Notes under the pieces: model-generated
Seen by the model: only the letters and a program-made list of their open reading frames with translations
What the model was told of the DNA's origin: nothing
Database searches by the model: none
Source: Yamadazyma tenuis
Lineage: Eukaryota; Ascomycota; Pichiomycetes; Serinales; Debaryomycetaceae
Assembly (NCBI RefSeq): GCF_029203305.1
Contig: NC_089466.1
Coordinates: 1,054,001-1,118,000, forward strand
Direction: 5' to 3'
Length of the DNA: 64,000 nucleotides
Shown: piece after piece, positions 36,757 to 45,972 of the stretch
Position numbering within the stretch: position 1 is the first letter of the stretch
How the letters are laid out: each line of letters opens with the position of its first letter
Translations under genes and position numbers: made by a program

Positions 36757-38214
36757 ATGCTTAGATGGTTTAGACCTGTTCAACTATCCAAGTTTATTCC
36801 CCCATTTCGAGCATTTCATAGACAAAGCAAAACAGAGAGAAGAGATTTTATGATGACACAGTTCGGACCTCCAGTGAACCGCTCCATGACCGAGTTGGAC
36901 CGGTCTTTTTTCCAGAAACTGGCTACCTTGCTTGTAGCCTGTTTCCCAGACCCCAGCAAATTGGGACAGTTTGTAAAGGAGTGCAAAAAGGACATTTTGT
37001 ACTTGCCTTCGGTCAAGCACATTGTGGCCGTTGGAAGCATGAAGGGCGTACTTTTGAGAGAAGATATAAATGATCTTGAAACATATAAAAACAAACTTTC
37101 TGAAAAGACCACTGAAAAAATCAAGGAATTCGGCATTTTGGTTAAACCCTATGAATTTCACATGGACTATAACTTTTGGAGAGCAGACGACATTTTACGG
37201 GCAGTTTTACCCGAAAATTTGTTGGATGAGCTTCCCACTGGTTTTGCTCAGGCTGGGCATGTTGCTCACATAAACTTGCGGGAAGAGTTCAAGCCGTACG
37301 GCAAATTGATAGGCCAGGTGATCTTGGATAAGAACAGTAAGGTTGAAACTGTTGTTGACAAGGTCGATACCATCGACACCCAATTTAGAACTTTCAAGAT
37401 GAAAGTTTTGGCGGGTAGACACGATTTGGTGGTGGAGCAGAGTGAAAGTGGGTGTAAGTTCACCTTTGACTTCAGCAAAGTGTACTGGAATTCAAGGTTA
37501 AGTACCGAGCATGATAGACTTATATCCCAATTCGCACCTTGTTCGGTCGTTGGAGATGTTTTTGCAGGCGTGGGGCCATTCGTAGTACCAGCCGGAAAGA
37601 AAAATGTGTTTGTGTTGGCCAACGACTTAAACCCAGAATCGTTCAAGTACCTCGAGTACAATATCAAGGCGAACCGCACACAAGACTTTGTACAAAGCTT
37701 CAATTTGGACGGTAGACAGTTCATTAGAGAGTCTCCTCAATTATTGTTGAAATGGGCCAACGAAGTCAAATCTGTGAGCCAAAAGAAACTCATTAAAAAG
37801 AGGAAGATTTCGCAAGATAAGCCCGCTGAGTACAAGGTCACAACGTTCGATATCCCAAAGTACATCAGCAACTACGTCATGAATCTTCCTGACAGTGCGT
37901 TGACATTCTTGGATGAGTTTGTTAGCTTGTACTCGAGAGATCCCGAAGTTGAAAAGATCGTCAAAGAAATCCCCGACTTTAAGCTTCCGATTGTCAATGT
38001 CCATTGTTTTGAAAAATTCTCTGCTACAGAACCTGAACCTCCAATGGAAGAATTGCATAGAAGAGTTCACGCTAAAATCGTGAAACTTATTGACCATGCA
38101 CTACCCTTTGAAGAGTGTGAATTCCACTTGGTAAGAAAGGTGGCACCCACAAAGCCCATGTTCTGTGTGACTTTTACTTTACCCAAAGACGTGGTTTTCA
38201 GAAAAGTAGAGTAA
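36757..38214 (+). CDS. TRM5: tRNA (guanine-37-N1)-methyltransferase Trm5
   Basis: A 485-residue Trm5. The first 30 residues (MLRWFRPVQLSKFIPPFRAF) form a basic mitochondrial presequence, and internal ATGs at codons 32-33 (MMTQFGPPVNRSM) could start the cytosolic/nuclear form, matching the known dual location of yeast Trm5. The D2 region has GHVAHINLREEFKPYGKLIG. The SAM-binding core has VVGDVFAGVGPFVVPAGKK, ANDLNPESFKYLEYNIKAN and the NYVMNLPDSALTFLDEF motif. The enzyme makes m1G37 next to the anticodon, preventing frameshifts, and is essential in baker's yeast. Length is near the 499-residue yeast protein. Confidence 0.95.
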   Translation: MLRWFRPVQLSKFIPPFRAFHRQSKTERRDFMMTQFGPPVNRSMTELDRSFFQKLATLLVACFPDPSKLGQFVKECKKDILYLPSVKHIVAVGSMKGVLLREDINDLETYKNKLSEKTTEKIKEFGILVKPYEFHMDYNFWRADDILRAVLPENLLDELPTGFAQAGHVAHINLREEFKPYGKLIGQVILDKNSKVETVVDKVDTIDTQFRTFKMKVLAGRHDLVVEQSESGCKFTFDFSKVYWNSRLSTEHDRLISQFAPCSVVGDVFAGVGPFVVPAGKKNVFVLANDLNPESFKYLEYNIKANRTQDFVQSFNLDGRQFIRESPQLLLKWANEVKSVSQKKLIKKRKISQDKPAEYKVTTFDIPKYISNYVMNLPDSALTFLDEFVSLYSRDPEVEKIVKEIPDFKLPIVNVHCFEKFSATEPEPPMEELHRRVHAKIVKLIDHALPFEECEFHLVRKVAPTKPMFCVTFTLPKDVVFRKVE

Positions 38215-38337
38215 TTTAGAATTAGTGTATTATAGCCTGTAAATATACCAAGACTCAGTATTTTTAGGTTGGCTGCAAAATAGTTTTATATTTTTCGCAA
38301 TTCTTACAAAAACTATTAATCTCCTTGCACAAATTCA

Positions 38338-40872
38338 ATGCTGACATTAATACCAATTGAAGATGTTAACTACAAAGACTTGACTTACACATACATGGGC
38401 GTGTTCTACTCCCCCAAGTTTCAGCAATTCCTCAACACCACCCAAACTGGTCTTGCCCATTCGTCTTCGGGAGCTGAGTTATCGCTTCTAACGAGAAGTT
38501 TGTGCACTTCACTTTCACTATGCATTATTCAATTGGCCATGTTCTGTTTCTTTCGAAACATCTTCAAGTCACTTTATCAACCACGAAGCTACTTTGTTCC
38601 ACAAGATGAAAGAGTTGAGCCTGCTGAACTGGGATTTTTGAACTGGGTCATACCAACTTTGTCTACAAACATAGACTATTATCTTTGTTTAGGACTTGAT
38701 ACCTACTTCTTTGTGAGATATATAAGCATGATGCTCTTATTCTTTTTAGTTGTGGGGGCTTTGAATATCGTGGTTTTGGTGCCTATTAATACATCCGGTA
38801 GCAGTCTGGAATTTAAAGCATCTGGACTTGACCGGTTGAGTTTGTCTAATATTTCATCCTCCAAAGTCCATCTTTTAAACGGTCATTTTATCATGAGCCT
38901 AATGACTATTGGATTTTTTCATTTGATGATTGTGTACGAGATGGAAAGCGTGATTAAAATTCGGAAGAGTTACCTTTCTTCAAAGAGACACAGATCCTCA
39001 GTTGTCTCCAAGATTTTGTTGATAACCCACATACCCACAGAATTACTTGATATAGAGAGGTTGAAGTCAGAACTTTCCATAATCCCTGGAGGAGTGAAGA
39101 ATATATGGTTCTTAAGTGACTACAAGAAAATTAATGTTAGTGTCAGAGAAGCAAAGGAAGCGGTGTATGAATTGGAGGTGGGGGAAATAAAATTCATAAA
39201 GAAATACCATAAAAAAGTGGGCAACAACCGGTACAAACATTATACAGTAATGAGACAATTGAAACCCAAATTTTATCCTCCGATAAGTATAAACACTAAG
39301 CTTCCTTTTGGCAATATCAGCCTAAACATCAATATTCCTGGACTTCTCAGGTTTTTCATATTCCAAAAGAAAGTTGATCAAATAGATTGGAGTGTTGAAA
39401 GAATCAAGAAAGCAAAGAAAGCCATAGAGAAAGAAAAGGTTCTTCTTGCCTCAGAACAGCTCAAGAAGTTTAACACAGTGTTTGTACAGTTCAATACCCA
39501 GTCTGGAGCTTACACTGCCCATCAGGTGTTGTTGTCACAATCACAAGGATGTATGGACAAAACAGTGATTGAGGTTCACCCTAGGGATGTACAATGGAAT
39601 AACTTAACGAAGGAGAATCTGGCAACATTATTGGTCCAACGGTATTTGGTTACATTGCTTTGTATCTGCCTAATCATGTTGTACATTATTCCTGTCTCAT
39701 TCATTGGTCTAATTTCCCAAGTACCTTTATTGACCAAGCTTTTACCCTTTTTAGGCTGGGTGTATTCGTTACCAGAAGAGGTCAGAAACTGTTTTTCCAG
39801 TATTTTACCCAGTCTTTTCTTGTCTATTCTTACTTCGGTGATGATGATAACGTTCAGATTCTTGACCTATTACAAGGGAAAGCTCACTGGGGCAGAAATC
39901 GAAATTGACCTACAAAGATGGTATTTCAGCTTTCTTTTCATCCAGCAGTTTTTGGTGGTTACTATTCTGTCCAGTATTACTGTAATCTTCAAACAAATTG
40001 TTGACCAACCCACTTCCATTCCCGTGATGTTAGCAACAAATTTACCCAAGGCAGCTACTTTTTTCTACAAGTTTATAGCTGTGAGGGCACTAAGTTTTTG
40101 TGGGAACAACTTCTTGAGAATTGACCAGTTGATATTGAGAAACACCTTTTACAAGTTATGGGACAAGACACCCAGGCAAAAGTTGGTGAGAGAGACAACA
40201 CTCTTACCAATAAAGTGGGGTACCACATACCCCATTTATTCTGTTTATGCAGCCATTGGGTTGACATACACCATTATTTCACCGTTGATTTCCGTTTTCG
40301 TGGTGCTAATTTTATTTCTTGTATTGACATACTACAAATACTCGTTAAGATATATTTACAGCCACATAAATGAGTCAGAAACATACGGAAGACTCTACCC
40401 TTCGGCATTGTTACACCTTTATGCGGGAATCTACTGCTTGGAATGTTGTATGATAGGAGTGTTTTTCTTGCTGAAAGACGCATCAGGAAACTTTCCTATG
40501 AACTCACACGGATGGATTATGTCACTCATTCTACTAATGACAGTATTTGGAAACACCACACTATATAACAGGTATCACCGATACTTCTCATATCTACCTA
40601 TCATCAATGACCGAGAATACCCAGATGACCCACTTGGCACAGACCTCAGTTCCAATTATCAGATGCTTTACTTGCACCCAAATTTCAAGTACGAAATTCC
40701 CAGGGTTTGGCTTCCTTCAGACGACTTGGAAGTCGCCCATACCGAAGCCAGGCACTTGGAAGACAATGAAGGAATAGAGTCAATAGTAATTCCTGGATCA
40801 ACAATTAAGTTTGGCTGGCGAAATCGGTTCCTGGAGATAGTTGTGAGACAAGGGCCTCCAGACTTCAAGTGA
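38338..40872 (+). CDS. OSCA/TMEM63-type (DUF221) membrane protein, Csc1/Rsn1/Phm7 family
   Basis: An 844-residue polytopic protein with the order RSN1_TM (N-terminal helices around 50-75, 125-150 and 180-200), a cytosolic PHM7_cyt domain (about 225-420, with SKILLITHIPTELLD and FVQFNTQSGAYTAHQVL), and the 7-TM DUF221 domain (about 430-740, with LVTLLCICLIMLYIIPVSFI, SLFLSILTSVMMITF and WGTTYPIYSVYAAIGLTYT). Family members are calcium-permeable, mechanically or osmotically gated channels (Csc1) or less-known relatives (Rsn1, Phm7, Spo75). Which yeast paralogue it corresponds to is not clear. The ATG at 38338 is the first in frame. It is tail-to-tail with the RAD4-family gene, the stops practically touching at 40872/40874. 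Confidence 0.87.
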   Translation: MLTLIPIEDVNYKDLTYTYMGVFYSPKFQQFLNTTQTGLAHSSSGAELSLLTRSLCTSLSLCIIQLAMFCFFRNIFKSLYQPRSYFVPQDERVEPAELGFLNWVIPTLSTNIDYYLCLGLDTYFFVRYISMMLLFFLVVGALNIVVLVPINTSGSSLEFKASGLDRLSLSNISSSKVHLLNGHFIMSLMTIGFFHLMIVYEMESVIKIRKSYLSSKRHRSSVVSKILLITHIPTELLDIERLKSELSIIPGGVKNIWFLSDYKKINVSVREAKEAVYELEVGEIKFIKKYHKKVGNNRYKHYTVMRQLKPKFYPPISINTKLPFGNISLNINIPGLLRFFIFQKKVDQIDWSVERIKKAKKAIEKEKVLLASEQLKKFNTVFVQFNTQSGAYTAHQVLLSQSQGCMDKTVIEVHPRDVQWNNLTKENLATLLVQRYLVTLLCICLIMLYIIPVSFIGLISQVPLLTKLLPFLGWVYSLPEEVRNCFSSILPSLFLSILTSVMMITFRFLTYYKGKLTGAEIEIDLQRWYFSFLFIQQFLVVTILSSITVIFKQIVDQPTSIPVMLATNLPKAATFFYKFIAVRALSFCGNNFLRIDQLILRNTFYKLWDKTPRQKLVRETTLLPIKWGTTYPIYSVYAAIGLTYTIISPLISVFVVLILFLVLTYYKYSLRYIYSHINESETYGRLYPSALLHLYAGIYCLECCMIGVFFLLKDASGNFPMNSHGWIMSLILLMTVFGNTTLYNRYHRYFSYLPIINDREYPDDPLGTDLSSNYQMLYLHPNFKYEIPRVWLPSDDLEVAHTEARHLEDNEGIESIVIPGSTIKFGWRNRFLEIVVRQGPPDFK

Positions 40873-40873
40873 C

Positions 40874-42928
40874 CTAATCTAGATACTCATAGGTCCTGTT
40901 GAGTCTCGACCTAATCCTCATTCTAGTTATGAAGTCACTCCAGTTCCTCAAAGAAGCAAATCCCCGCTCTTTGCGTTCGTTTCTGTGTTGGTTGATCTTG
41001 AAGTTGAGCCAGAACTTTTTAGCTTTCTTGACATTATTGTCCAACACTATCACACCATTTTTTGTGGGAATGGCGTACCCGGTCTTTGTGAAGGAAAACC
41101 CAGTAACAACTGGAACAAACTGGATATCAGTGTTCTTCTTGTCGTTCAAAATACTCTCAATATTTGATAATTTGAGCCAGGTGCACCCGTCGGGAACCAT
41201 AGTTTCCTTGAACACTTCTATATTTCCAAATTTGTTTTTGGGAAGGATAATCTGGTCTTTCAAAAATTGAACCTTGGGTTTGATATACAGACAAGTCTGA
41301 GAAAATGAATATAACTTTACTGCATTCAACTCTGGTTGGTTGTTGAGAACATTTAAGTTGTAAACCCTCTTTCTTGAAATTGTTCTAGGCAATAAGGCTC
41401 GAGTAGTCTTGATGTAGTCGTCTACTTTGTCGGGTAGAATTGATCTTCCCAAGAACTTCCATTGCTGCTCCGACTTGCCAACAGTCACAGAGTTTCTAAG
41501 AAATACAGGGACTCTTTTACCATCTATTTTAACCCTGATAATCGGTTTGGTGTCCTTGTCTATCACCTCGTCATACCTCAAAGAAGCATGAGTAACGAAG
41601 TTAGCACTTCTCTTGATCGCCGCTCTAGTTTGCGGAATATCATAATTATGCAACCCCAAATACTCTAACGATTTCAACTCCAGATTGTCGGAAAGGGGAG
41701 TATTGTTGTTGAGAACCCGAATGATCGACAGAAATAACAAGTAAGACCGGCCTGCCTCTGTTCTCAAATCGAGTCGTTTAAACCACCTGTAACTGATATT
41801 CTTCATGTACCGAGCACTGACATCGAGAATATGATTGCTAGCTCCAAGGGATATCACATAAGTCATAGTCATTGCGTTGAACTGATCTTTGACGGGAAAG
41901 AATATGGGAACGTATGACCTCAAGTCTTTGCTATATCGTGATACTCTAGTAAGTCTTTTTTCCTCATCGTGAAAGGTGCATGTCTCTAGTACGAAAAGTT
42001 CTGATTTGTTGAAGGGGTTAACTAACTCTGTCCAGAAATATGGATATAGCAAGTCATAATCTTTGTTAGTATCAAGTTTCATTCTGTTCAATTTTGGCTG
42101 CAAAGTTTTGTCTTTTGCGGAAAGAACTGGGATGGAAAATACCAACCTAGCTTCGAATCCTAAACACCTTAAAAGGCCCGTAAAAATTTGAGCTGCCATG
42201 TCTCTATTATGTTTGAACAGCCGAATAATGGAGAGAAACTGTTTTTCATTCTTGAAGGTTGGGGAATTATGGATAGTGTAGTTCCCTATCGGTTTATTTG
42301 GAGGAATATACCCTAGGACTCGTAGACCATTGCATGTAATCTTGAAATTCAACCTGAACCATTTGATGAGATACTTAAGTATATAAACAAGTTGAACATC
42401 AGAATCATCTGGGCCATTGTCATTGTGTCTTCTAAGTCTTTTAACTCGTGATATTATGGAATGGGGAAGTAGTTTCTTTAATGTTTTGTGAACCAGCTTC
42501 AGATTGAGTAACCTATTTCGATGATGAGCATGCAATATGTAGGATACTAATGCAAGGTTATGAACAGAAAGTTTGCGCTTCTTCTCTGCTAAAATTTGTT
42601 TGAGTTTATCATTTTTGACCTTGATATCAGGATTTTCATTAGATATAGATATATTGAAGGAATCAGGTTGAGGGATTTGTTCTGCTTCACCTAGTGAGAC
42701 ATCTTCCCAGTCTATCGATTCAGCATCTGAATAGAATTCCACATCACCAAACTCTTCATAGACAGCTTCTTCAAGCTTCTGCCGTTTATTAGGTGTATCC
42801 GTATCTGATTCATCTGGGTCTATAAAGAGACTCATGAGGTGATTGAGATTTTCGCGCGACTGGGTGTATGGGTCAGAATTTAGATAAGAATTTAGATCAG
42901 AACTTCGGTCCACCAGAGGGGGCGCCAT
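40874..42928 (-). CDS. RAD4/XPC-family DNA damage recognition protein (RAD4 or RAD34)
   Basis: A 684-residue Rad4-type protein for nucleotide excision repair. An acidic N-terminus precedes a transglutaminase-like domain (about 190-390: NRDMAAQIFTGLLRCLGFEA, RLVFSIPVL, YFWTELVNPFNKSELFVLET). Then come beta-hairpin domains BHD1-BHD3 (about 440-620): SLRYDEVIDKDTKPIIRVKI, VPVFLRNSVTVGKSEQQW, and KFGNIEVFKETMVPDGCTWL with VPVVTGFSFTKTGYAIPTKNGV. Rad4 inserts its hairpins at distorted DNA; Rad34 does so in rDNA. The length is nearer Rad34 (692) than Rad4 (754), but I cannot decide. Codons 16-23 contain an 18-base sequence that also occurs in the p24 promoter. Confidence 0.88.
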   Translation of the reverse strand: MAPPLVDRSSDLNSYLNSDPYTQSRENLNHLMSLFIDPDESDTDTPNKRQKLEEAVYEEFGDVEFYSDAESIDWEDVSLGEAEQIPQPDSFNISISNENPDIKVKNDKLKQILAEKKRKLSVHNLALVSYILHAHHRNRLLNLKLVHKTLKKLLPHSIISRVKRLRRHNDNGPDDSDVQLVYILKYLIKWFRLNFKITCNGLRVLGYIPPNKPIGNYTIHNSPTFKNEKQFLSIIRLFKHNRDMAAQIFTGLLRCLGFEARLVFSIPVLSAKDKTLQPKLNRMKLDTNKDYDLLYPYFWTELVNPFNKSELFVLETCTFHDEEKRLTRVSRYSKDLRSYVPIFFPVKDQFNAMTMTYVISLGASNHILDVSARYMKNISYRWFKRLDLRTEAGRSYLLFLSIIRVLNNNTPLSDNLELKSLEYLGLHNYDIPQTRAAIKRSANFVTHASLRYDEVIDKDTKPIIRVKIDGKRVPVFLRNSVTVGKSEQQWKFLGRSILPDKVDDYIKTTRALLPRTISRKRVYNLNVLNNQPELNAVKLYSFSQTCLYIKPKVQFLKDQIILPKNKFGNIEVFKETMVPDGCTWLKLSNIESILNDKKNTDIQFVPVVTGFSFTKTGYAIPTKNGVIVLDNNVKKAKKFWLNFKINQHRNERKERGFASLRNWSDFITRMRIRSRLNRTYEYLD

Positions 42929-43012
42929 TTATACCTCAGGAGAGGACAATCCATAGACTATGAGGCATACACTCATCCTATCTGAAAACATAAATTCTCT
43001 TCAAATCTGCAA

Positions 43013-43105
43013 AATGTCCCCCAAGATTGCAGCCCTCACGCCCAAATCTCACCATGTAAATCTTAGTCAAAATGCAAATAGGTATTCTTCCATTATACCA
43101 CCATC
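43013..43105. repeat. Diverged direct repeat, copy A
   Basis: About 85-90 bases align by eye with 43907-43990, sharing TGCAGCC, GCCC, TAAATC, TAGTCA, AAATAGG, TCTTCCAT and ACCACC blocks in order with small indels. The minus-strand frame in this copy is interrupted. Confidence 0.5.
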
Positions 43106-43906
43106 TTTATAGAAGGATATGATTTCTCCCACCAGAAAGTGGCTAATCCCTTTGAATGCGACAAGTAATTCTTCTACTTACCTCCCGCGTACTTTCTCAT
43201 GTTCATGATCAATGACCAACCACGGGTATATCGAAATCAGTTGCGGTTCCTCTAACCTTCGCCATTCCTAATTCACTTGCATAAATTTAATTCTTATATG
43301 CCGTATGACAATTACATCTGACACTGTTGATCCCCAAACTATATAAAAATGACATTTCCTGCCCAACAGAGAATCAACAATATCAACATGTCGAACAAAC
43401 ATCTGAAAGTACTGAAGGAATCATAAAGATTTACTGTGAGGTTATAGATTCAGTATATCAACTATTATATAAGTGTCTTTTATGAAAAAGCCTCCTTTCC
43501 CATTCTATCCTTTATGAAGAAGTGTTGGAAGTGAGATTTTAGCAGAGAATTGATCGAGAATCTTGAGTCAGTCGCATTTCCGTGTCTGTAAAATCTATTT
43601 GCAACCACAATCAGCGGATTCCGAATATTGAAGGGATGACTGACAATTTACCACTAGAAACAACACAAACACCAGTGGCTCGGTATCGTTTAGTCCGTAT
43701 TAGCATAAGTAATGTAGTACTTCATACTCAAATACACAAATAAAAGCTGCTTTCGTTCCATACTCAATCATGGGTTGATCACCGCCACAAAGAGCGCAAC
43801 CACCACATAACTTTTAATAATTCATTTTGCCATCAATTAGAGTGAAGACAGCATTCCGGGAAAGCCGTCTTTCCAATCACAACGTCCCCATGGGCTTGGC
43901 CACCGT

Positions 43907-43990
43907 AATGTACTTTGCAGCCGTTGTGCCCCAATTCTGTAAGATAAATCATAGTCACAGTAAATAGGAACTCTTCCATAACACACCACC
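43907..43990. repeat. Diverged direct repeat, copy B
   Basis: The partner of the segment at 43013-43105. It lies immediately downstream of RNH203 and keeps an open 61-residue minus-strand frame (44018-43833) with several cysteines. There is no database-recognisable domain by eye. Confidence 0.5.
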
Positions 43991-44018
43991 CCCACCCAGC
44001 TCTAAGCATGGCACCCAT

Positions 44019-44423
44019 CTATTCATGTATCACGCCACTCAACTTCTCCCATTCCTCCATCAACATGTACTTGTCTGTCAGCTTAATCACGCGATCATGT
44101 CCATACACTGTCAACTCATCAAACCTGCCAATGGCCGTATAGTTGTTCACGATTTTAAAGTCCTCCGGGGCCTCTGGATAATCTCCACGTGCAAGAACCT
44201 CTGATTTGTTGAGGATGTACCCGGAGTAGGTTTCGATGTCGATGGGTTTTCCCATGAATTTGCATCCCCTGAAGTAGCAGATATGAGTGTTGGTGGACGA
44301 GTCGACCTCTTTCGACGGGGTGAAGTAGTCCTGGGTTTTAGCGGGGCCCGTGTAGTGTATTTTACATGGCACAACGTGAGCCTTGTACTTGGGGACGTCT
44401 GGGGTGATGTTTATTGAGTCCAT
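44019..44423 (-). CDS. RNH203: Ribonuclease H2 subunit C (Rnh203)
   Basis: A 134-residue non-catalytic subunit of RNase H2, which removes single ribonucleotides and RNA:DNA hybrids. The N-terminus has the family motif HVVPCKIHYTGPAKTQDYF, then TNTHICYFRGCKFMGKPI (the FRGR.L.G motif), a GYIL block, and YTAIGRFDELTVYGHDRVI with the F-D-x-(F/L)-T-x-(W/Y)-G pattern of RNASEH2C. Yeast orthologues are short (about 110 residues) and diverge quickly, so these motifs are decisive. The ATG at 44423 is the only sensible start. It is divergent from the dioxygenase gene at 44786. Confidence 0.85.
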   Translation of the reverse strand: MDSINITPDVPKYKAHVVPCKIHYTGPAKTQDYFTPSKEVDSSTNTHICYFRGCKFMGKPIDIETYSGYILNKSEVLARGDYPEAPEDFKIVNNYTAIGRFDELTVYGHDRVIKLTDKYMLMEEWEKLSGVIHE

Positions 44424-44785
44424 GAAGGAAACGCGAGTAGTGAAAAAAGGGAAAATAGCGGTAGACGTGAAAGTGGTGAGAAAATGAGAAGGTGTAAAAA
44501 GACTGAAAAATCCAAAGAATTGGTAATATACCTATAGCCAGGACCACCTGGGCCACAAGTAACCAGCTGGTCCCCTCCTAACCAGTTTCCACTTATCTCA
44601 CACCGGTTTCCACTTGTGTTTTCCGTCTTCCTCTCTCCGTACCAGGCTGCTTCCCAATTAGGCAGGCGCAGCGGAAATGAGCCGGTTCTGCAATCAGCTC
44701 CAATTCGGATCCCGATCAGCCAGACACCACCTATAAGTACAAACACATTTCCCTCCCCATAGCCGCCACTAAACACAATCCCCCA
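44424..44785. promoter_or_regulatory. Divergent RNH203/dioxygenase intergenic region
   Basis: About 360 bp with no gene. TATAAGTA at 44732-44739 lies about 50 bp before the dioxygenase ATG. Imperfect direct repeats CCACTT/CCAGTTTCCACTTAT occur at about 44580-44615. Nothing else was recognised. Confidence 0.4.
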
Positions 44786-45802
44786 ATGGCTTCAGGTAAT
44801 CCCCTTCAGACCATCGACATCTCCTCCATCGACACCTACACCGGTGATCAGATGTTTAAAGCCGCATCATCGCAGGGATTCCTCTTTATAGAAGGACATG
44901 GTTTCTCCCAACAGGAAGTTGCTGACCTCTTTGATCTCAGCAAACAGTTCTTTGAGTTGCCTTCCGCGTACAAACAGCGGTTCATGATTGACGAGACCAA
45001 CCACGGATACACCGACTATGGAGGTGAAAATTTGGATCCCAGCACCCAGAAGAAGGGAGACCCCAAGGAAGCATTAAACTTTGCTCAGTTGAACCTTGTC
45101 ACTGCAGATGCCATCAAGGATTATCCTGAATGGTTCAAGGAAGACCCCCAGCGTGAGCACATTATCCGTAACACGATTCTTAAGATGAACGAGTTGAATT
45201 TGCGCATCTTGAAGTTGTTGGCCATAGGCTTGAAATTCGAAGACACGGCGGAGTGTAAGGGAGCCGACTGGTTCGATTCCAGGTATCGCAAGGACAAGCC
45301 TAGCGGGTCGACCTTCCGGTTGTTGCACTATCCGTGCCCTGCCAAAGTTGATCCCGAGTCGGTGATCAGGGCCGGAGCCCACACCGATTATGGGTCCATC
45401 ACTCTTTTGTTTCAGCAGGCTCAACAAGAAGGATTAGAGATTTATTCACCGGTTTCAAAGTCGTGGGAGGCAGTGCCATTTGTTGAGAATAATGAGGCCA
45501 AGTTCCCGGGGCAAGCACCTCCAATTATCGTTAATATGGCTGACCAGTTGAGTTACTGGACTGCGGGCTTGTTGAAGTCGACCATCCACAGAGTTAAGTT
45601 TCCGCTTGAGGCTCAGAGGGCTGGAAGAGACCGGTACTCGGTGGTTTTTTTCAGCCATCCAAACGATGATACGTTGTTGGAGCCTATTCCCAGTGAGATG
45701 ACAAGGAACATAAAGAACCGGGGTGCCAACAAAAACAAGTTAATTACCTCAAGAGAGCACTTGTCGCAGAGATTGAATGCCACCTACGGGTGGAAGAACT
45801 AA
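44786..45802 (+). CDS. 2-oxoglutarate/Fe(II)-dependent dioxygenase (isopenicillin N synthase-like)
   Basis: A 338-residue enzyme of the IPNS/DIOX family. The N-terminal DIOX_N part has IDISSIDTY and SSQGFLFIEGHGFSQQEV. The double-stranded beta-helix core has the iron triad His199-x-Asp201 (GAHTDYGSITLLFQ) and His268 (STIHRV), and the co-substrate-binding R283-Y-S285. The mid-section FRLLHYP is also typical. Fungal members oxidise small organic acids, amino acids or xenobiotics; the substrate is unknown here. A TATA box lies about 50 bp upstream. Its stop is 170 bp before the next ATG. A second, more distant dioxygenase lies at 52-53 kb. Confidence 0.9.
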   Translation: MASGNPLQTIDISSIDTYTGDQMFKAASSQGFLFIEGHGFSQQEVADLFDLSKQFFELPSAYKQRFMIDETNHGYTDYGGENLDPSTQKKGDPKEALNFAQLNLVTADAIKDYPEWFKEDPQREHIIRNTILKMNELNLRILKLLAIGLKFEDTAECKGADWFDSRYRKDKPSGSTFRLLHYPCPAKVDPESVIRAGAHTDYGSITLLFQQAQQEGLEIYSPVSKSWEAVPFVENNEAKFPGQAPPIIVNMADQLSYWTAGLLKSTIHRVKFPLEAQRAGRDRYSVVFFSHPNDDTLLEPIPSEMTRNIKNRGANKNKLITSREHLSQRLNATYGWKN

Positions 45803-45972
45803 GACTCATCTATGTGTTTATGTCTATTTATTTAAAGTACATTATTACTAGTTTGACTGCAAATGACCGTTTTAGGCAGGCACACGCGACGCTTATCGAG
45901 TCGCAAACCTCATTCTCTGGAATTTCCCTTCTCTACAGTTGCATATCAAGGGACATATTTTCTGGTCTCAGG

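Larger units (their letters stand above)
42929..44018. other. 1.1 kb gene-poor region with a diverged duplicated segment
   Basis: No recognisable gene. Two stretches, about 43013-43105 and 43907-43990, are similar over roughly 85 bases in the same orientation. Minus-strand translation of the second gives a 61-residue frame from 44018 (MEEFLFTVTMIYLTELGHNG, then CKVHYGGQAHGDVVIGKTAF), and the first gives a related but broken frame (TKIYMVRFGREGCNLGG). A TATAAAAAT box at 43342-43350 precedes only a 12-codon frame. This may be the remains of a duplicated small gene. Confidence 0.4.

Noticed and set aside
45268..45282. T-arm-like sequence CTGGTTCGATTCCAG, suggesting a tRNA gene
   Set aside because: No A box, acceptor stem or anticodon arm lies at the right distance, and the bases code for conserved dioxygenase residues.
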